Source: Streptomyces bicolor (GTDB lineage: Bacteria; Actinomycetota; Actinomycetes; Streptomycetales; Streptomycetaceae). From it: a DNA stretch of 64,000 nt. Shown one piece after another: positions 7,912-16,132 of the stretch. The stretch is from contig NZ_JOFS01000011.1 in assembly GCF_000719285.1 (NCBI RefSeq), positions 62,001-126,000 on the forward strand, written 5' to 3'. Position numbers and translations under genes: made by a program. How positions within the stretch are numbered: the stretch's first letter is position 1; the number at the start of each line of letters is the position of its first letter. Under the pieces are notes generated by a model that ran no database searches, had not been told where the DNA came from, and saw only the letters and a program-made list of their open reading frames with translations.

Positions 7912-9324
7912 TCAGCCCTTCACCACCCCGAGCGGCACCAGCCGGGCCACCGTGCGGCACAGTCCCGCGCCCTCGCTCGCGGCCACCACCTCGCTGACGT
8001 CCTTGTACGCCTCGGGTGTCTCCTCCGCCAGGCCGCGCAGCGACCGGGGGCGAACAGCGATGCCCGCCGACTCCAGGCGGGCCCGCAGTTCCCGGCCGCC
8101 CACCGCGCGAGCGGCCCGGTGGCGGCTGAGGACGCGGCCCGCGCCGTGGCAGGTGGAGGAGAACGCGTCGCCGCCGAGCACACCGACCAGGACGTAGGAG
8201 GCGGTGCCCATGGTCCCGGGGATCAGCACCGGCTGGCCCACCTCGCGCAGGTCGTCGGGCAGGTCCGGATGGCCGGGCGGGAAGGCGCGGGTCGCGCCCT
8301 TGCGGTGGACGCACAAGGTGCGGCGGGCTCCTTTCACCGGATGCGTCTCGATCTTGGCGAGGTTGTGGGAGACGTCGTACACCAGCGACAGCCGGGTGCC
8401 CGCGGTGCGCCGGAAGACCCGGCGGGCCGCGTCCGACAGCAACTGGCGGTTGGCGCGGCCGTAGTTGGCCGCGGCGGCCATCGCTCCGAGGTACCGCTGC
8501 CCCTCCGGCGACTCGACCGGCGTACAGGCGAGCTGGCGGTCGGGAACCTTGATCCCGTACCGGGTCATCGCCCGGTCCATCAGCCGGACGTGATCGGTGC
8601 AGATCTGGTGGCCGAGGCCGCGGGAGCCGCAGTGGATCATCACGCACACCTGGCCGGCGGTGAGCCCGAACGCGGCGGCGGCCGCCTCGTCGTACACCTC
8701 GTCGACGCGCTGCACCTCCAGGAAGTGGTTGGCGGACCCGAGGGAGCCGACCTGGCCGAGGCCGCGCTCCCGCGCCCGCGCGCTCACCTGGTCCACGTCG
8801 GCGTCGGCGACCGCTCCGCCGTCCTCGCAGCGCGTCAGGTCGCGCTCCTCGCCATGCCCCTCCTGCACCGCGTACCGGGAACCGCCCCGCAGGATCCGCT
8901 CCAGCTGGCCGGGGCCGGTCAGGTGCCACACCCCGCCGGGCCCGGCGCCGCGTGGGATCGCCCGGTCGAGGCCGTCCATCACCGCGGGCAGCGCCGGCTC
9001 CAGCGCCGTCGCGTCGCTGTCGGCGGCCAGCAGCCGTACGCCGCAGGAGATGTCGAAGCCGACCCCGCCCGGTGAGACGACCCCGCCCTCGGCCACGTCG
9101 GTCGCTGCGACACCGCCGATGGGGAAGCCGTAGCCCCAGTGGATGTCCGGCATGGCGTACGAGGCGCCGACGATGCCGGGCAGCGTGGCCACGTTGGCCA
9201 CCTGCTCCAGCGATTTCTCGGCGTCCCTGAGCAACGCCCTGGACGCGAACACCACGCCCGGCACCCGCATCGGGCCGTGCGGGTCCATGCGGAAGCGGTG
9301 GGGAGCCTCCTCGACGAGTTCCAT
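7912..9324 (-). CDS. rtcB: RtcB family RNA-splicing ligase
   Basis: A 470-aa RNA ligase that joins 2',3'-cyclic-phosphate or 3'-phosphate ends to 5'-OH ends using GTP and Mn. Visible active-site elements are [13 protein letters not shown] (from residue 59), GFDISCG with Asp91 and Cys94, SANHFLEVQ with His200, [19 protein letters not shown] at 319-326, GTMGT (371-375), and CHGAGR with the His393 that would carry GMP. All the metal and guanylate positions are present, so it should be active. The start at 9324 ([11 protein letters not shown]) is the family start. A GGGTACC sequence lies about 55 bp upstream (9386-9380 on this strand). The known bacterial roles are tRNA and rRNA repair under stress. 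Confidence 0.95.
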   Translation of the reverse strand: MELVEEAPHRFRMDPHGPMRVPGVVFASRALLRDAEKSLEQVANVATLPGIVGASYAMPDIHWGYGFPIGGVAATDVAEGGVVSPGGVGFDISCGVRLLAADSDATALEPALPAVMDGLDRAIPRGAGPGGVWHLTGPGQLERILRGGSRYAVQEGHGEERDLTRCEDGGAVADADVDQVSARARERGLGQVGSLGSANHFLEVQRVDEVYDEAAAAAFGLTAGQVCVMIHCGSRGLGHQICTDHVRLMDRAMTRYGIKVPDRQLACTPVESPEGQRYLGAMAAAANYGRANRQLLSDAARRVFRRTAGTRLSLVYDVSHNLAKIETHPVKGARRTLCVHRKGATRAFPPGHPDLPDDLREVGQPVLIPGTMGTASYVLVGVLGGDAFSSTCHGAGRVLSRHRAARAVGGRELRARLESAGIAVRPRSLRGLAEETPEAYKDVSEVVAASEGAGLCRTVARLVPLGVVKG

Positions 9325-9490
9325 GACAGCCTCCCGCGCCTTCGGCCGACGGTCCGTTGCGGCCGGTACGCAGGTGCGGGGTACCCGTGCCGGGGCATCC
9401 CTATCGCGTCCGGCGCGGCAGTTCGCGGTTCGCGGTTCGCCTGCGGGCCTCGGCGGGGCCGCGCTCACCGCGACCTCGTACCGTTGAGTC

Positions 9491-10615
9491 ATGAGCGGCG
9501 GCACGGTGACGCTGTTCGTCTGTGGTGACGTGATGCTCGGACGCGGCGTCGACCAGATCCTGGCCCGGCCCGGCGACCCCGCGCTGCGGGAGGGGTACGT
9601 CACGGACGCCCGGGCCTACGTGAGCATGGCGGAGGCGGTGAGCGGCCCGATCCCGGCGCCGGTCGAACCCGCCTGGCCGTGGGGCGAGGCGCTGGGGCTG
9701 CTGGAGGAGAGCGCGCCGGACGTCAGGATCGTCAACCTGGAGACGTCGGTCACGCGGAGCGACGCGTTCGAGCCGGGCAAGGCGGTGCACTACCGCATGC
9801 ATCCGGCCAACCTCCCCGCCCTCACGGTCGCCCGGCCCGATGTCTGCGTCCTGGCCAACAACCACGTGCAGGACTTCGGCCGCCCGGGCCTGGAGGAGAC
9901 CCTCGCCGTGCTGCACGGCGCCGGTCTGCGGACGGCGGGCGCGGGGCGGAGCGCCGAGGAGGCGTACGCACCCGTCGCGCTTCCGCTCCCCCACGGCGGC
10001 CGCGTCCTCGTCTTCGCCCTCGGCGCCGGCAACAGCGGCATCCCACCCGGCTGGGCGGCCACCGCCGACCTGCCCGGCGTCGCCCACATCCCCGAGCTCT
10101 CGCCCACCACGGCCGCCGCCGCGGTACGGCACATACGGCAGGTGAAGCGGGCCGGCGACATCGTCGTCGTCTCCGTGCACTGGGGCTCCAACTGGGGCTA
10201 CCTCGTCCCGCGCGGCCAACGCCGCTTCGCGCACGCCCTGGTGGACGGCGGGGCCGACGTCGTCCACGGCCACTCCTCGCACCACCCCCGCCCGGTCGAG
10301 GTCTACCGGAAACGGCTGATCCTGCACGGCTGCGGCGACTTCATCGACGACTACGAGGGCATCCCCGGCTACGAGGCGTACCGCGACGACCTGCGCATCG
10401 CCTACTTCGTGACGGTGGCGGCGGACACGGGCGCCCTCACCGACCTGCGCATGACACCCCTGCTCGCGCGCCGCATGCGCCTCGAACCGGCGCCGCCCGA
10501 GGACCGCGCCTGGCTGCGGGACACCCTCGACCGCATCAGCTACGGCACCCACCTCACCCTGGACGCGGACGGCGCGCTCACCCTGACGCAGCACCCCACT
10601 CCGGCCGCTCAGTGA
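9491..10615 (+). CDS. CapA-family (PGA_cap) metallophosphatase-like protein
   Basis: A 374-aa protein with the calcineurin-like CapA fold. Motifs in order are [11 protein letters not shown] (near residue 11), [30 protein letters not shown] and [15 protein letters not shown], which supply the metal-binding Asp, Asn and His residues. CapA was named for poly-gamma-glutamate export, but no capB/capC partners are nearby, so a generic phosphoesterase or cell-surface role is as likely. No signal peptide is visible. It converges tail to tail on the phosphoribosyltransferase gene with only 3 bp between stops. Confidence 0.87.
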   Translation: MSGGTVTLFVCGDVMLGRGVDQILARPGDPALREGYVTDARAYVSMAEAVSGPIPAPVEPAWPWGEALGLLEESAPDVRIVNLETSVTRSDAFEPGKAVHYRMHPANLPALTVARPDVCVLANNHVQDFGRPGLEETLAVLHGAGLRTAGAGRSAEEAYAPVALPLPHGGRVLVFALGAGNSGIPPGWAATADLPGVAHIPELSPTTAAAAVRHIRQVKRAGDIVVVSVHWGSNWGYLVPRGQRRFAHALVDGGADVVHGHSSHHPRPVEVYRKRLILHGCGDFIDDYEGIPGYEAYRDDLRIAYFVTVAADTGALTDLRMTPLLARRMRLEPAPPEDRAWLRDTLDRISYGTHLTLDADGALTLTQHPTPAAQ

Positions 10616-10618
10616 GCC

Positions 10619-11260
10619 TCACTCGCCGCGCAGCGCCTCCAGCACATCGGCGTCGGTCAGCTGACCGAAGTCCTCGTACCACTCGCCGACCGCGCTGAAC
10701 AGCCTCGGCTCGTGCAGGCAGACGAACTCGTCGACCTCCCGGCGCAGTTCCTCGGCCGCCTCCGGTGCACAGACCGGCACGGCCAGCACCAGGCGCTCGG
10801 GGTTCCGGCTGCGTACGGCGCGCAGTGCGACGCGGGCGGTCGAACCGGTCGCGACGCCGTCGTCGACCACGATGGCGGTACGGCCGCCCAGGTCCGGCGC
10901 AGGCCTGCCCTGCCGATAGCGCTCTTCGCGCCGCCGCAGTTCCTTCCGCTCCCGCTCGACCACCGGCGCCAGATCGGCCTCGCTCAGCCCCAGCCGGTAC
11001 AGCGACGCCTCGTCGAGCAGCGGCGGATCGTCGCCCGCCAGCGCGCCGACCCCGAACTCCTCGTGGAACGGTGCGCCGATCTTGCGTACGACGAGCACGT
11101 CCAGCGGGGCCTCGAGCACCTGGGCGATCTCCCGGGCGACCGCGACGCCGCCCCGGGGCAGCGCGAGGACGACGGGGTGCGGAAGGATGCCCTTGTCCTG
11201 CCGGATACGCAGCTGCTCGGCCAGCTCCCGCCCGGCCTCCTCGCGGTCTCGGAACTGCAT
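10619..11260 (-). CDS. Phosphoribosyltransferase-fold protein (paralogue A)
   Basis: A 213-aa type I PRTase-fold protein. The PRPP loop AIVVDDGVATGSTA (about residues 131-144) and the N-terminal VVLALPRGGVAVA are typical of the COG1926 group, whose members are often fused to or found beside hydrolases in actinobacterial stress clusters. The C-terminus carries VGEWYEDFGQLTD, shared almost exactly with the paralogue at 15387-16040. The start at 11260 fits the family (MQFRDREEAG). The base or true substrate is unknown. Its paralogue lies in the same stress-gene neighbourhood, suggesting the two have related roles. Confidence 0.88.
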   Translation of the reverse strand: MQFRDREEAGRELAEQLRIRQDKGILPHPVVLALPRGGVAVAREIAQVLEAPLDVLVVRKIGAPFHEEFGVGALAGDDPPLLDEASLYRLGLSEADLAPVVERERKELRRREERYRQGRPAPDLGGRTAIVVDDGVATGSTARVALRAVRSRNPERLVLAVPVCAPEAAEELRREVDEFVCLHEPRLFSAVGEWYEDFGQLTDADVLEALRGE

Positions 11261-11324
11261 GGGCTTCCCCTTCCGTCCGTCGCCGCGTACCCCACCCACC
11301 GGAATCGGACACACCAGGGGGCTC

Positions 11325-11356
11325 GGGCCCGTGGGTTCGTGCCGGCCCACGGACCC
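11325..11356 (-). terminator. Stem-loop downstream of the small secreted protein gene
   Basis: The arms GGGCCCGTGGG and CCCACGGACCC form an 11-bp stem with one mismatch and a 10-nt loop. It lies 35 bp after the stop of the 11391-11723 gene and ahead of the phosphoribosyltransferase on the same strand. No U-tract follows, which is common in Streptomyces. Confidence 0.55.
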
Positions 11357-11390
11357 GTCTCCATCGACGCCCCGGAACCAGCGAACGGCC

Positions 11391-11723
11391 TTACTGAATG
11401 GTCCAGCCGACGCTGCCGACGCCCGAGCTGTAGAAGGCGCAGACGCCGGACGACTCGCCGTACTGGCCGGGGGCGAGCGTCACCCACTGGCCGGAGACGT
11501 CCGGGGCCCGGCCGCAGACGATCTCGGCTCGGAAGGTGACGGTGCGGTCGCTGTTGTTCTGGCAGCCGACGATGCCGTGGTCCGGGTTGTTGTGGTGCAC
11601 CCGGCCGTCGCAGTCGACGGTGCCCGCGGCCTGCGCCGGGGCGGCCATGCCGCCGAGGGTGAGGGCCAGGGCCGAGACGGTGGTGGCCAGGCCGGCTGCG
11701 AAGACGCTCTTCCTGCGGTTCAT
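11391..11723 (-). CDS. Small secreted protein of unknown function
   Basis: A 110-aa precursor. MNRRKS plus a hydrophobic core and AAPAQA forms a classical Sec signal peptide with cleavage predicted after about residue 32. The mature ~78 residues contain four cysteines (VDCDG, VGCQN, VCGRA, VCAFY), likely two disulfides, and end in GSVGWTIQ. It is a single small beta-rich domain with no recognised family. The start at 11723 is set by the signal peptide. It is followed by a stem-loop and so is probably monocistronic. Confidence 0.75.
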   Translation of the reverse strand: MNRRKSVFAAGLATTVSALALTLGGMAAPAQAAGTVDCDGRVHHNNPDHGIVGCQNNSDRTVTFRAEIVCGRAPDVSGQWVTLAPGQYGESSGVCAFYSSGVGSVGWTIQ

Positions 11724-11846
11724 ACGTGTCCCCGTGAGGTAGTGGTTCCGTTCGGAGTTGCCGCTCCAAGTCAAGGTCAGCGGCGCTCCGACGGGAACCT
11801 CGGACATACGAGGGTGGCGCCCGGGACACGTTGCGGGCGCCTGCCT

Positions 11847-12086
11847 TCACCCGCCCGCCGTATCGGACGTACCGGCCTCGTTCCAGTCGTACGGCCCGCC
11901 GCCGCGCCACTCGATCAGCTCGGGGTCGTCGATGGCCCGGTCCTCGGTGGGCAGCTCGGCGCGGTGCACCAGATCCAGCACGTCGAACAGGCTGTACGCG
12001 GTGCCCGCGGGCTTGCCGTGGATCGTCACCTCACGCCCGCCGTCCGACGCGGGCGGCAGCACCACCACGGGGGGACGCGTGCTCAT
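11847..12086 (-). CDS. Conserved-looking small hypothetical protein (79 aa)
   Basis: A short acidic protein with no signal peptide. It begins VVVLPPASDGGREVTIHGKPAGTAYSLFDVLDLVHRAEL and ends in a Gly/Asp-rich tail (EWRGGGPYDWNEAG). The codon use is normal for the neighbourhood and the ATG at 12086 is unambiguous. I do not recognise a family. The central part looks like a small alpha/beta fold. It lies between the secreted-protein gene and the divergent pyruvyl transferase, with no operon partner. Confidence 0.6.
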   Translation of the reverse strand: MSTRPPVVVLPPASDGGREVTIHGKPAGTAYSLFDVLDLVHRAELPTEDRAIDDPELIEWRGGGPYDWNEAGTSDTAGG

Positions 12087-12153
12087 GTCACCACCATGCG
12101 CTCTACCCGGCCCGTACGCAGCCCGGCGTACGGGCCACTCCGACTCGTCCGTG

Positions 12154-12179
12154 GCATGACCCGCGACGGGTCAGGGTAC
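12154..12179 (+). promoter_or_regulatory. Sigma-B-type promoter of the pyruvyl transferase gene
   Basis: GCAT-N16-GGGTAC fits the Streptomyces sigma-B consensus GNNT-N14-16-GGGTAY and ends 41 bp before the ATG at 12221. The whole spacer is a dyad, TGACCC-GCGAC-GGGTCA (12157-12173), which may be an operator inside the promoter. Confidence 0.55.
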
Positions 12180-12220
12180 TCGCGGCGTCGATGACAGCAC
12201 GGGTACCGAGGCGTGACCGA

Positions 12221-13144
12221 ATGCGAAGGATCCTGCTCACGGGGTGGTTCAGCTTCCGGGACGGGGAGGTCACGGCCGGTGATGTGCTCGCCCTGAGGCG
12301 GGTCCAGGATCTGCTGGCCGAGGCGGGCCTCGCGTACGACACCGTGTGGAGTCCGGGGTACTTCCCTGAAGCGCCCCACCTGGAGGACGTCCGGCCGGAG
12401 GCGTACTCGCATGTGCTGTTCGTGTGCGGTCCCCTGCACGGCTCCCAGGTGGCGCAGCTGCACCGGCGATTCGCCCGGTGCCGGCGCATCGCGGTCGGGA
12501 CGTCCGTGCTGGACCCGGACGATCCGGCCGTCACCGGATTCCACCGCGTCCTGGCCCGGGACACACCCGACGGGGCCCCGGTGCGGGACCTCTCCGCGTG
12601 CGCCTCTTCGCACGCCCCCTCCCCCGTCGTCGGGGTGATCCTCACGCACGGCCAGCGGGAGTACGGCGGGCGTCGCCGGCACGAGGAGGTCGCCGACACG
12701 GTGACCCGCTGGCTCGGCCGCCTGGACTGCGCGCCGGTCGAGCTGGAGACGCGGCTCGACTCCCGTGACTGGCGTCTGTGCACGACGGCCGACCAGCTCC
12801 AGTCCGTCCTGTCCCGGATGGACTGTGTCGTCACCGACCGCCTGCACGGGCTCGTGCTCGCGCTGCGCGCCGGGACGCCGGCACTCGCCGTCGATCCGGT
12901 CGCCGGCGGCGCCAAGGTCACCGCGCAGGCGCAAGCGTGCCACTGGCCGGCCCTCGTCCCCGCGGAGCGGCTGGACAGCGGTGAGCTGGACCGCTGGTGG
13001 AACTGGTGCCTCACCTACGGTCGTGACGCGGCCCGGAGCCGTCAGCGGGAGTTCCTCGAAGGGACGCCCGTGGACGGCACGGAGCGGCTGCTCGACGCGC
13101 TCTTCGCACCTTCCGGTGATCAGGTTCACCGTCAGCGTTGGTAG
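12221..13144 (+). CDS. Polysaccharide pyruvyl transferase family protein
   Basis: A 307-aa protein with the GT-B-like fold of the CsaB/WcaK pyruvyl transferase family. It starts MRRILLTGWFSFRDGEVTAGDVLALRRVQDLL. The mid-section HVLFVCGPLHG and the family hallmark CVVTDRLHGLVLALRAGTPALAVD (about residues 203-226) support the call. Members add pyruvate ketals from PEP to sugars, or act as bare glycosyltransferase-like folds. GAGG lies eight bases before the ATG at 12221. It stands alone on the plus strand with a sigma-B-type promoter, suggesting stress-linked cell-surface modification. Acceptor unknown. Confidence 0.82.
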   Translation: MRRILLTGWFSFRDGEVTAGDVLALRRVQDLLAEAGLAYDTVWSPGYFPEAPHLEDVRPEAYSHVLFVCGPLHGSQVAQLHRRFARCRRIAVGTSVLDPDDPAVTGFHRVLARDTPDGAPVRDLSACASSHAPSPVVGVILTHGQREYGGRRRHEEVADTVTRWLGRLDCAPVELETRLDSRDWRLCTTADQLQSVLSRMDCVVTDRLHGLVLALRAGTPALAVDPVAGGAKVTAQAQACHWPALVPAERLDSGELDRWWNWCLTYGRDAARSRQREFLEGTPVDGTERLLDALFAPSGDQVHRQRW

Positions 13145-13584
13145 AGCCCGACGAGGGTCCCGCTCGCCAACTGCTGCTGGTCCAGTACCCGGTGTGCTTC
13201 GTCGGCCGTGGCCGCCTCCGGGATGGAGACGGGGCCGGGGAGGGCGTAGAGGCGGAAGAAGTACCGGTGCGCGTCGTCGCCGCGTGGGGGCTGGGGGCCG
13301 CCCCACCCGGATTCCCCGTAGCCGTTGCGGTGCGGGTGACTGCCCGGGGTCGCCCTGCCCGCCGGCAGCCCGTCCGTGTGCGGATCGATTCCGGTCACCA
13401 GCCAGTGGACGAAGGTTCCCGACGGGGCGTCCGGGTCCTCGCAGAGCAGGACCAGTTCCGAGGCCTCGTCGGGGACTCCGGACCAGGTCAGGGGTGGGGA
13501 GACGTTGTCCCCCTCCATGGCATGGCGGCGCGGGATCATCGCGTGGTCGTTGAACGCGGAGCTCTTGAGTTCGATACCGGTCAT
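13132..13584 (-). CDS. YbhB/YbcL-type PEBP family protein
   Basis: A 150-aa phosphatidylethanolamine-binding-like protein (Raf kinase inhibitor-like). The ligand-pocket motifs are present: the DNVSPPLTWSGVPDEASELVLLCEDPDAP strand with DPDAP, and FVHWLVTGIDP followed by GGPQPPRGD and HRYFFRLYAL. Bacterial members are cytoplasmic or periplasmic and of unclear function. The start at 13584 (MTGIELKSSAF) is standard. Its 3' end overlaps that of the convergent pyruvyl transferase gene by 13 bp. A sigma-B-type promoter ends just 10 bp before the ATG, so the transcript is nearly leaderless. Confidence 0.92.
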   Translation of the reverse strand: MTGIELKSSAFNDHAMIPRRHAMEGDNVSPPLTWSGVPDEASELVLLCEDPDAPSGTFVHWLVTGIDPHTDGLPAGRATPGSHPHRNGYGESGWGGPQPPRGDDAHRYFFRLYALPGPVSIPEAATADEAHRVLDQQQLASGTLVGLYQR

Positions 13585-13594
13585 GCGCGCCGCA

Positions 13595-13619
13595 GTACCC
13601 ACACGAGCACAAGCCACAC
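13595..13619 (-). promoter_or_regulatory. Sigma-B-type promoter of the PEBP gene
   Basis: On the minus strand this reads GTGT-N15-GGGTAC(T). The -10 element ends 10 bp before the ATG at 13584, so transcription would start within a few bases of the start codon. Confidence 0.55.
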
Positions 13620-13691
13620 ACGACGCCGGGCAGGCGTTCCGGCAGCGAGCGCCCCGCGGTGTCGGGCACTCGTGCCCCGCCGCGGTGCCTC

Positions 13692-14582
13692 CTATGGAAG
13701 GGGCGTTCCGCCCGTCGCGTTCAGGATCTCCGCGGTGACGAAGCTTGCCTCCTGGGAGGCGAGGTAGACGTACGCGGGTGCCATCTCGGCGGGCTGGGCC
13801 GGCCGTCCCAGTGGGCTCTGCTTGCCGAACTCGACGGTGTCGGGCATCGTCGCGGGGATCAGCGGCGTCCACACCGGGCCCGGCGCGACCGCGTTGACGC
13901 GGATGCCGCGGTCGATGACCATCTGGGCCAGCCCCTGCGTGAAGGTCACGATCGCGCCCTTCGTCATCGCGTAGTCCAGCAGATGCGGACTGGGCTTGTA
14001 GGCCTGCACCGACGTGGAGTTGATGACGCTGCCGCCCTTGGGCATGTGCGGCAGGGCGAACTTCGTCAGCCAGAACATGCCGTAGAGGTTGGTGCGCATG
14101 ACCCGGTCGAACTGCTCGGTCGTGATCGCCTCGATGCCGTCCGGCTGGGACATCTGGTAGGCGGCGTTGTTCACCAGGACGTCGATGCCTCCGAACTCCG
14201 CGACCGCGCGCTCGATCAGGGCCCGGCAGTTGTCCTCCTCGCGGATGTCGCAGGCGACGGCGACCGCCTTGCGCCCGGCGTCCTCGACGAGCCGAGCCGT
14301 CTCACGTGCCTCGTCCGCCTCTTCCCGCAGGTGGGTGAACAGCACGTCGGCGCCTTCCCGGGCGAAGGCCAGGGCCACCGCCCGCCCGATGCCGGAGTCG
14401 CCGCCGGTGATGACGGTCTTACGGCCCTCCAGCCGGCCGGTGCCCCGGTAGCTCTCCTCGCCGTGGTCGGGCGGCGGGTCCATCGGGCCCGTCCAGCCGG
14501 GGTGGGGCTGGTCCTGTGCGGGGAAATCGGGCTGCGGATGCTGGGTGGCCGGGTTCTGCCGGGTGTGCTGCGGATCGGTCAC
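13692..14582 (-). CDS. SDR-family oxidoreductase (YghA/general-stress type)
   Basis: A 296-aa classical short-chain dehydrogenase. A Pro/Gln/His-rich tail of about 45 residues precedes the Rossmann fold. Motifs are TGGDSGIGRA (cofactor loop), LVNNAAYQ, the catalytic Ser in VINSTSVQAY and Tyr-x3-Lys in YAMTKG. The GGDSGIGRA variant and the N-terminal extension are typical of the YghA/Gram-positive general stress subgroup. The start is a GTG at 14582 preceded by AGGAGG. The substrate is unknown; small aldehydes or sugars are usual guesses. Confidence 0.9.
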   Translation of the reverse strand: MTDPQHTRQNPATQHPQPDFPAQDQPHPGWTGPMDPPPDHGEESYRGTGRLEGRKTVITGGDSGIGRAVALAFAREGADVLFTHLREEADEARETARLVEDAGRKAVAVACDIREEDNCRALIERAVAEFGGIDVLVNNAAYQMSQPDGIEAITTEQFDRVMRTNLYGMFWLTKFALPHMPKGGSVINSTSVQAYKPSPHLLDYAMTKGAIVTFTQGLAQMVIDRGIRVNAVAPGPVWTPLIPATMPDTVEFGKQSPLGRPAQPAEMAPAYVYLASQEASFVTAEILNATGGTPLP

Positions 14583-14703
14583 GACGGCCTCCTGAACGCT
14601 GGGCGGGCACGTGCCCGGACCGGGTTCCCGCCGTGCCCCGGACGAAAAGCCACCGCCCGTGCACAGCCGGGATCGCCGCCGCGCCCCGCGCGATCACCGG
14701 GTG

Positions 14704-15102
14704 TCAGATGTCGCCCCGGTCCAGCAGTGCCTTGACGCCGTGGGCCGTCAGCGCGAGCTGCTCGGGGGTGCCGGCGTCGATGATCAGGGACAGGTTCTCG
14801 GAGGGCCAGTCATGGGCGAGGGCGCCGAGCAGCACACTGCGGTGGCGCCGCATCCGCGGCATGGCCTGTTCCATGCGTTCCTGCGTGGTGAAGACCGGGA
14901 CCAGTTCGGTCCCGTCCTCCTGTTCGAACACGGGGAGCGTCAGCGCCGTGGGAGCCGGCCCCATCGCGTTCGTCGCGGTCGGCACCAGCACCTCGCTGTG
15001 CGCCAGCGTGCTGAGTGCCCTCTCGTCCGCGCCCTTCTCGACGACCGTGCGCAGGGCCTGCTGGGTCACGGAGGCATCGCTCTCGAAGTGGGGGTTGGTC
15101 AT
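14704..15102 (-). CDS. SseB N-terminal domain-like protein
   Basis: A 132-aa protein matching the SseB-like domain: SEVLVPTATNA, LTLPVFEQEDGTELVPVFTTQERMEQAM and a C-terminal LIIDAGTPEQLALTAHGVKALL. In Streptomyces this domain occurs in many stand-alone cytoplasmic proteins that have nothing to do with type III secretion, and their role is not known. The start at 15102 (MTNPHFES) is supported by a good fit to family length. A GGGTACC sequence lies about 80 bp upstream, but with no convincing -35 element. Confidence 0.72.
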   Translation of the reverse strand: MTNPHFESDASVTQQALRTVVEKGADERALSTLAHSEVLVPTATNAMGPAPTALTLPVFEQEDGTELVPVFTTQERMEQAMPRMRRHRSVLLGALAHDWPSENLSLIIDAGTPEQLALTAHGVKALLDRGDI

Positions 15103-15386
15103 GGTTCGTCCCGTCACCGTTTTTCGTGCCTGATCTTCCGGTCCGCACCGGCTTCTCGCGAAATACGCCGGTCGATTCGGGTACCCGATCCCGCGTTTCT
15201 CATGTGCGCGCCCGACAGCACGCCAGAAACCACGGATCGCGCGCACCGCCGGGGCGTGGGGGCCGTCGTATGGCAGGACGCGGTGGCCCACGCCTCATGG
15301 GGCCCGGGTAGCGGCTGCCGTGCCGCGTTTCGCCGTACGGGCGGCCGGGAACCCGGCGGCTGCGCCGATGTCGAGGGAGGAGAGCC

Positions 15387-16040
15387 GTGCCGTTCCGTGA
15401 CCGTACCCACGCCGGACAGGAACTCGCCCTGCGGCTGGTCGAATGGGCCGACTCGGGCGACCTGCTCAATCTGCTCGTGCTGGCCATGCCCCCCGGCGGT
15501 GTGCCCGTCGCCGCGGAGGTGGCCCGCGCTCTGCACGCCCCGCTGGACGTGCTGGTAGCCCTCGAGATCAGCACCCCGATCCGGCCGCGGACGGCGATCG
15601 GCGCCGTCGTCGCCGACGATCCGCCGCTGTACGACCGGCAGAGCCTGGCCATGATGCATCTGTCCGAGGACCGGCTCGGTGATGTCGTGGCGCGCGAACG
15701 CAACGAGCTGCACCGCCGCGAGTACGTCTACCGTGGCCGCCGCCCGTTGCCCTCCGTCAACGGCCGTACCGTCGTCCTCGTCGACGACGGCCTGGCGACC
15801 GGCCTGACCGCGACGGCGGCGCTGCGGTACCTGCGCCGCCATGGCCCGGCCCGGCTGATCATGGCGGTCCCCGTCGGCAGCCCGCGGACCACGGCCGCCA
15901 TCGGCCGCGAGTGCGACGACGTGGTGTGCCTCGAGCAGCCGCCGTCACTGCACACGGTCGGTGAGTGGTACGAGGACTTCGGCCAGGTCTCCGACACGCG
16001 GATCACGAACACGCTGCAGAGGTTCCACGCCACGGCGTGA
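15387..16040 (+). CDS. Phosphoribosyltransferase-fold protein (paralogue B)
   Basis: A 217-aa type I PRTase-fold protein. VLAMPPGGVPVAAEVARAL near the N-terminus and the PRPP loop VVLVDDGLATGLTA (about residues 129-142) are clear. The tail HTVGEWYEDFGQVSD matches the paralogue at 10619-11260. The usual LPRGG of the family is MPPGG here, and the following Lys-rich strand is altered, so catalytic efficiency may differ. Start GTG at 15387 with GGGAGGAGAG upstream. Convergent with the sigma factor gene. No neighbouring hydrolase suggests a substrate. Confidence 0.88.
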   Translation: MPFRDRTHAGQELALRLVEWADSGDLLNLLVLAMPPGGVPVAAEVARALHAPLDVLVALEISTPIRPRTAIGAVVADDPPLYDRQSLAMMHLSEDRLGDVVARERNELHRREYVYRGRRPLPSVNGRTVVLVDDGLATGLTATAALRYLRRHGPARLIMAVPVGSPRTTAAIGRECDDVVCLEQPPSLHTVGEWYEDFGQVSDTRITNTLQRFHATA

Positions 16041-16054
16041 CACGGGCCGGCCAT

Positions 16055-16076
16055 GTCGCGGGTTCGGCGCCGCGAC
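16055..16076. terminator. Short stem-loop between convergent genes
   Basis: GTCGCGG and CCGCGAC form a perfect 7-bp stem with an 8-nt loop between the PRTase stop (16040) and the sigma gene stop (16133). It probably terminates at least one of the two transcripts. Confidence 0.45.
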
Positions 16077-16132
16077 TTCGGCTCGTCAACTCGTCCCGCA
16101 GGCCAACACCCGTCAATCGCGGCTGCGCCTCC

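Noticed and set aside
12201..12207. GGGTACC just ahead of the pyruvyl transferase start
   Set aside because: It is only 14 bp from the ATG and overlaps the ribosome-binding site; the GGGTACT at 12174 with a proper -35 is the better promoter.
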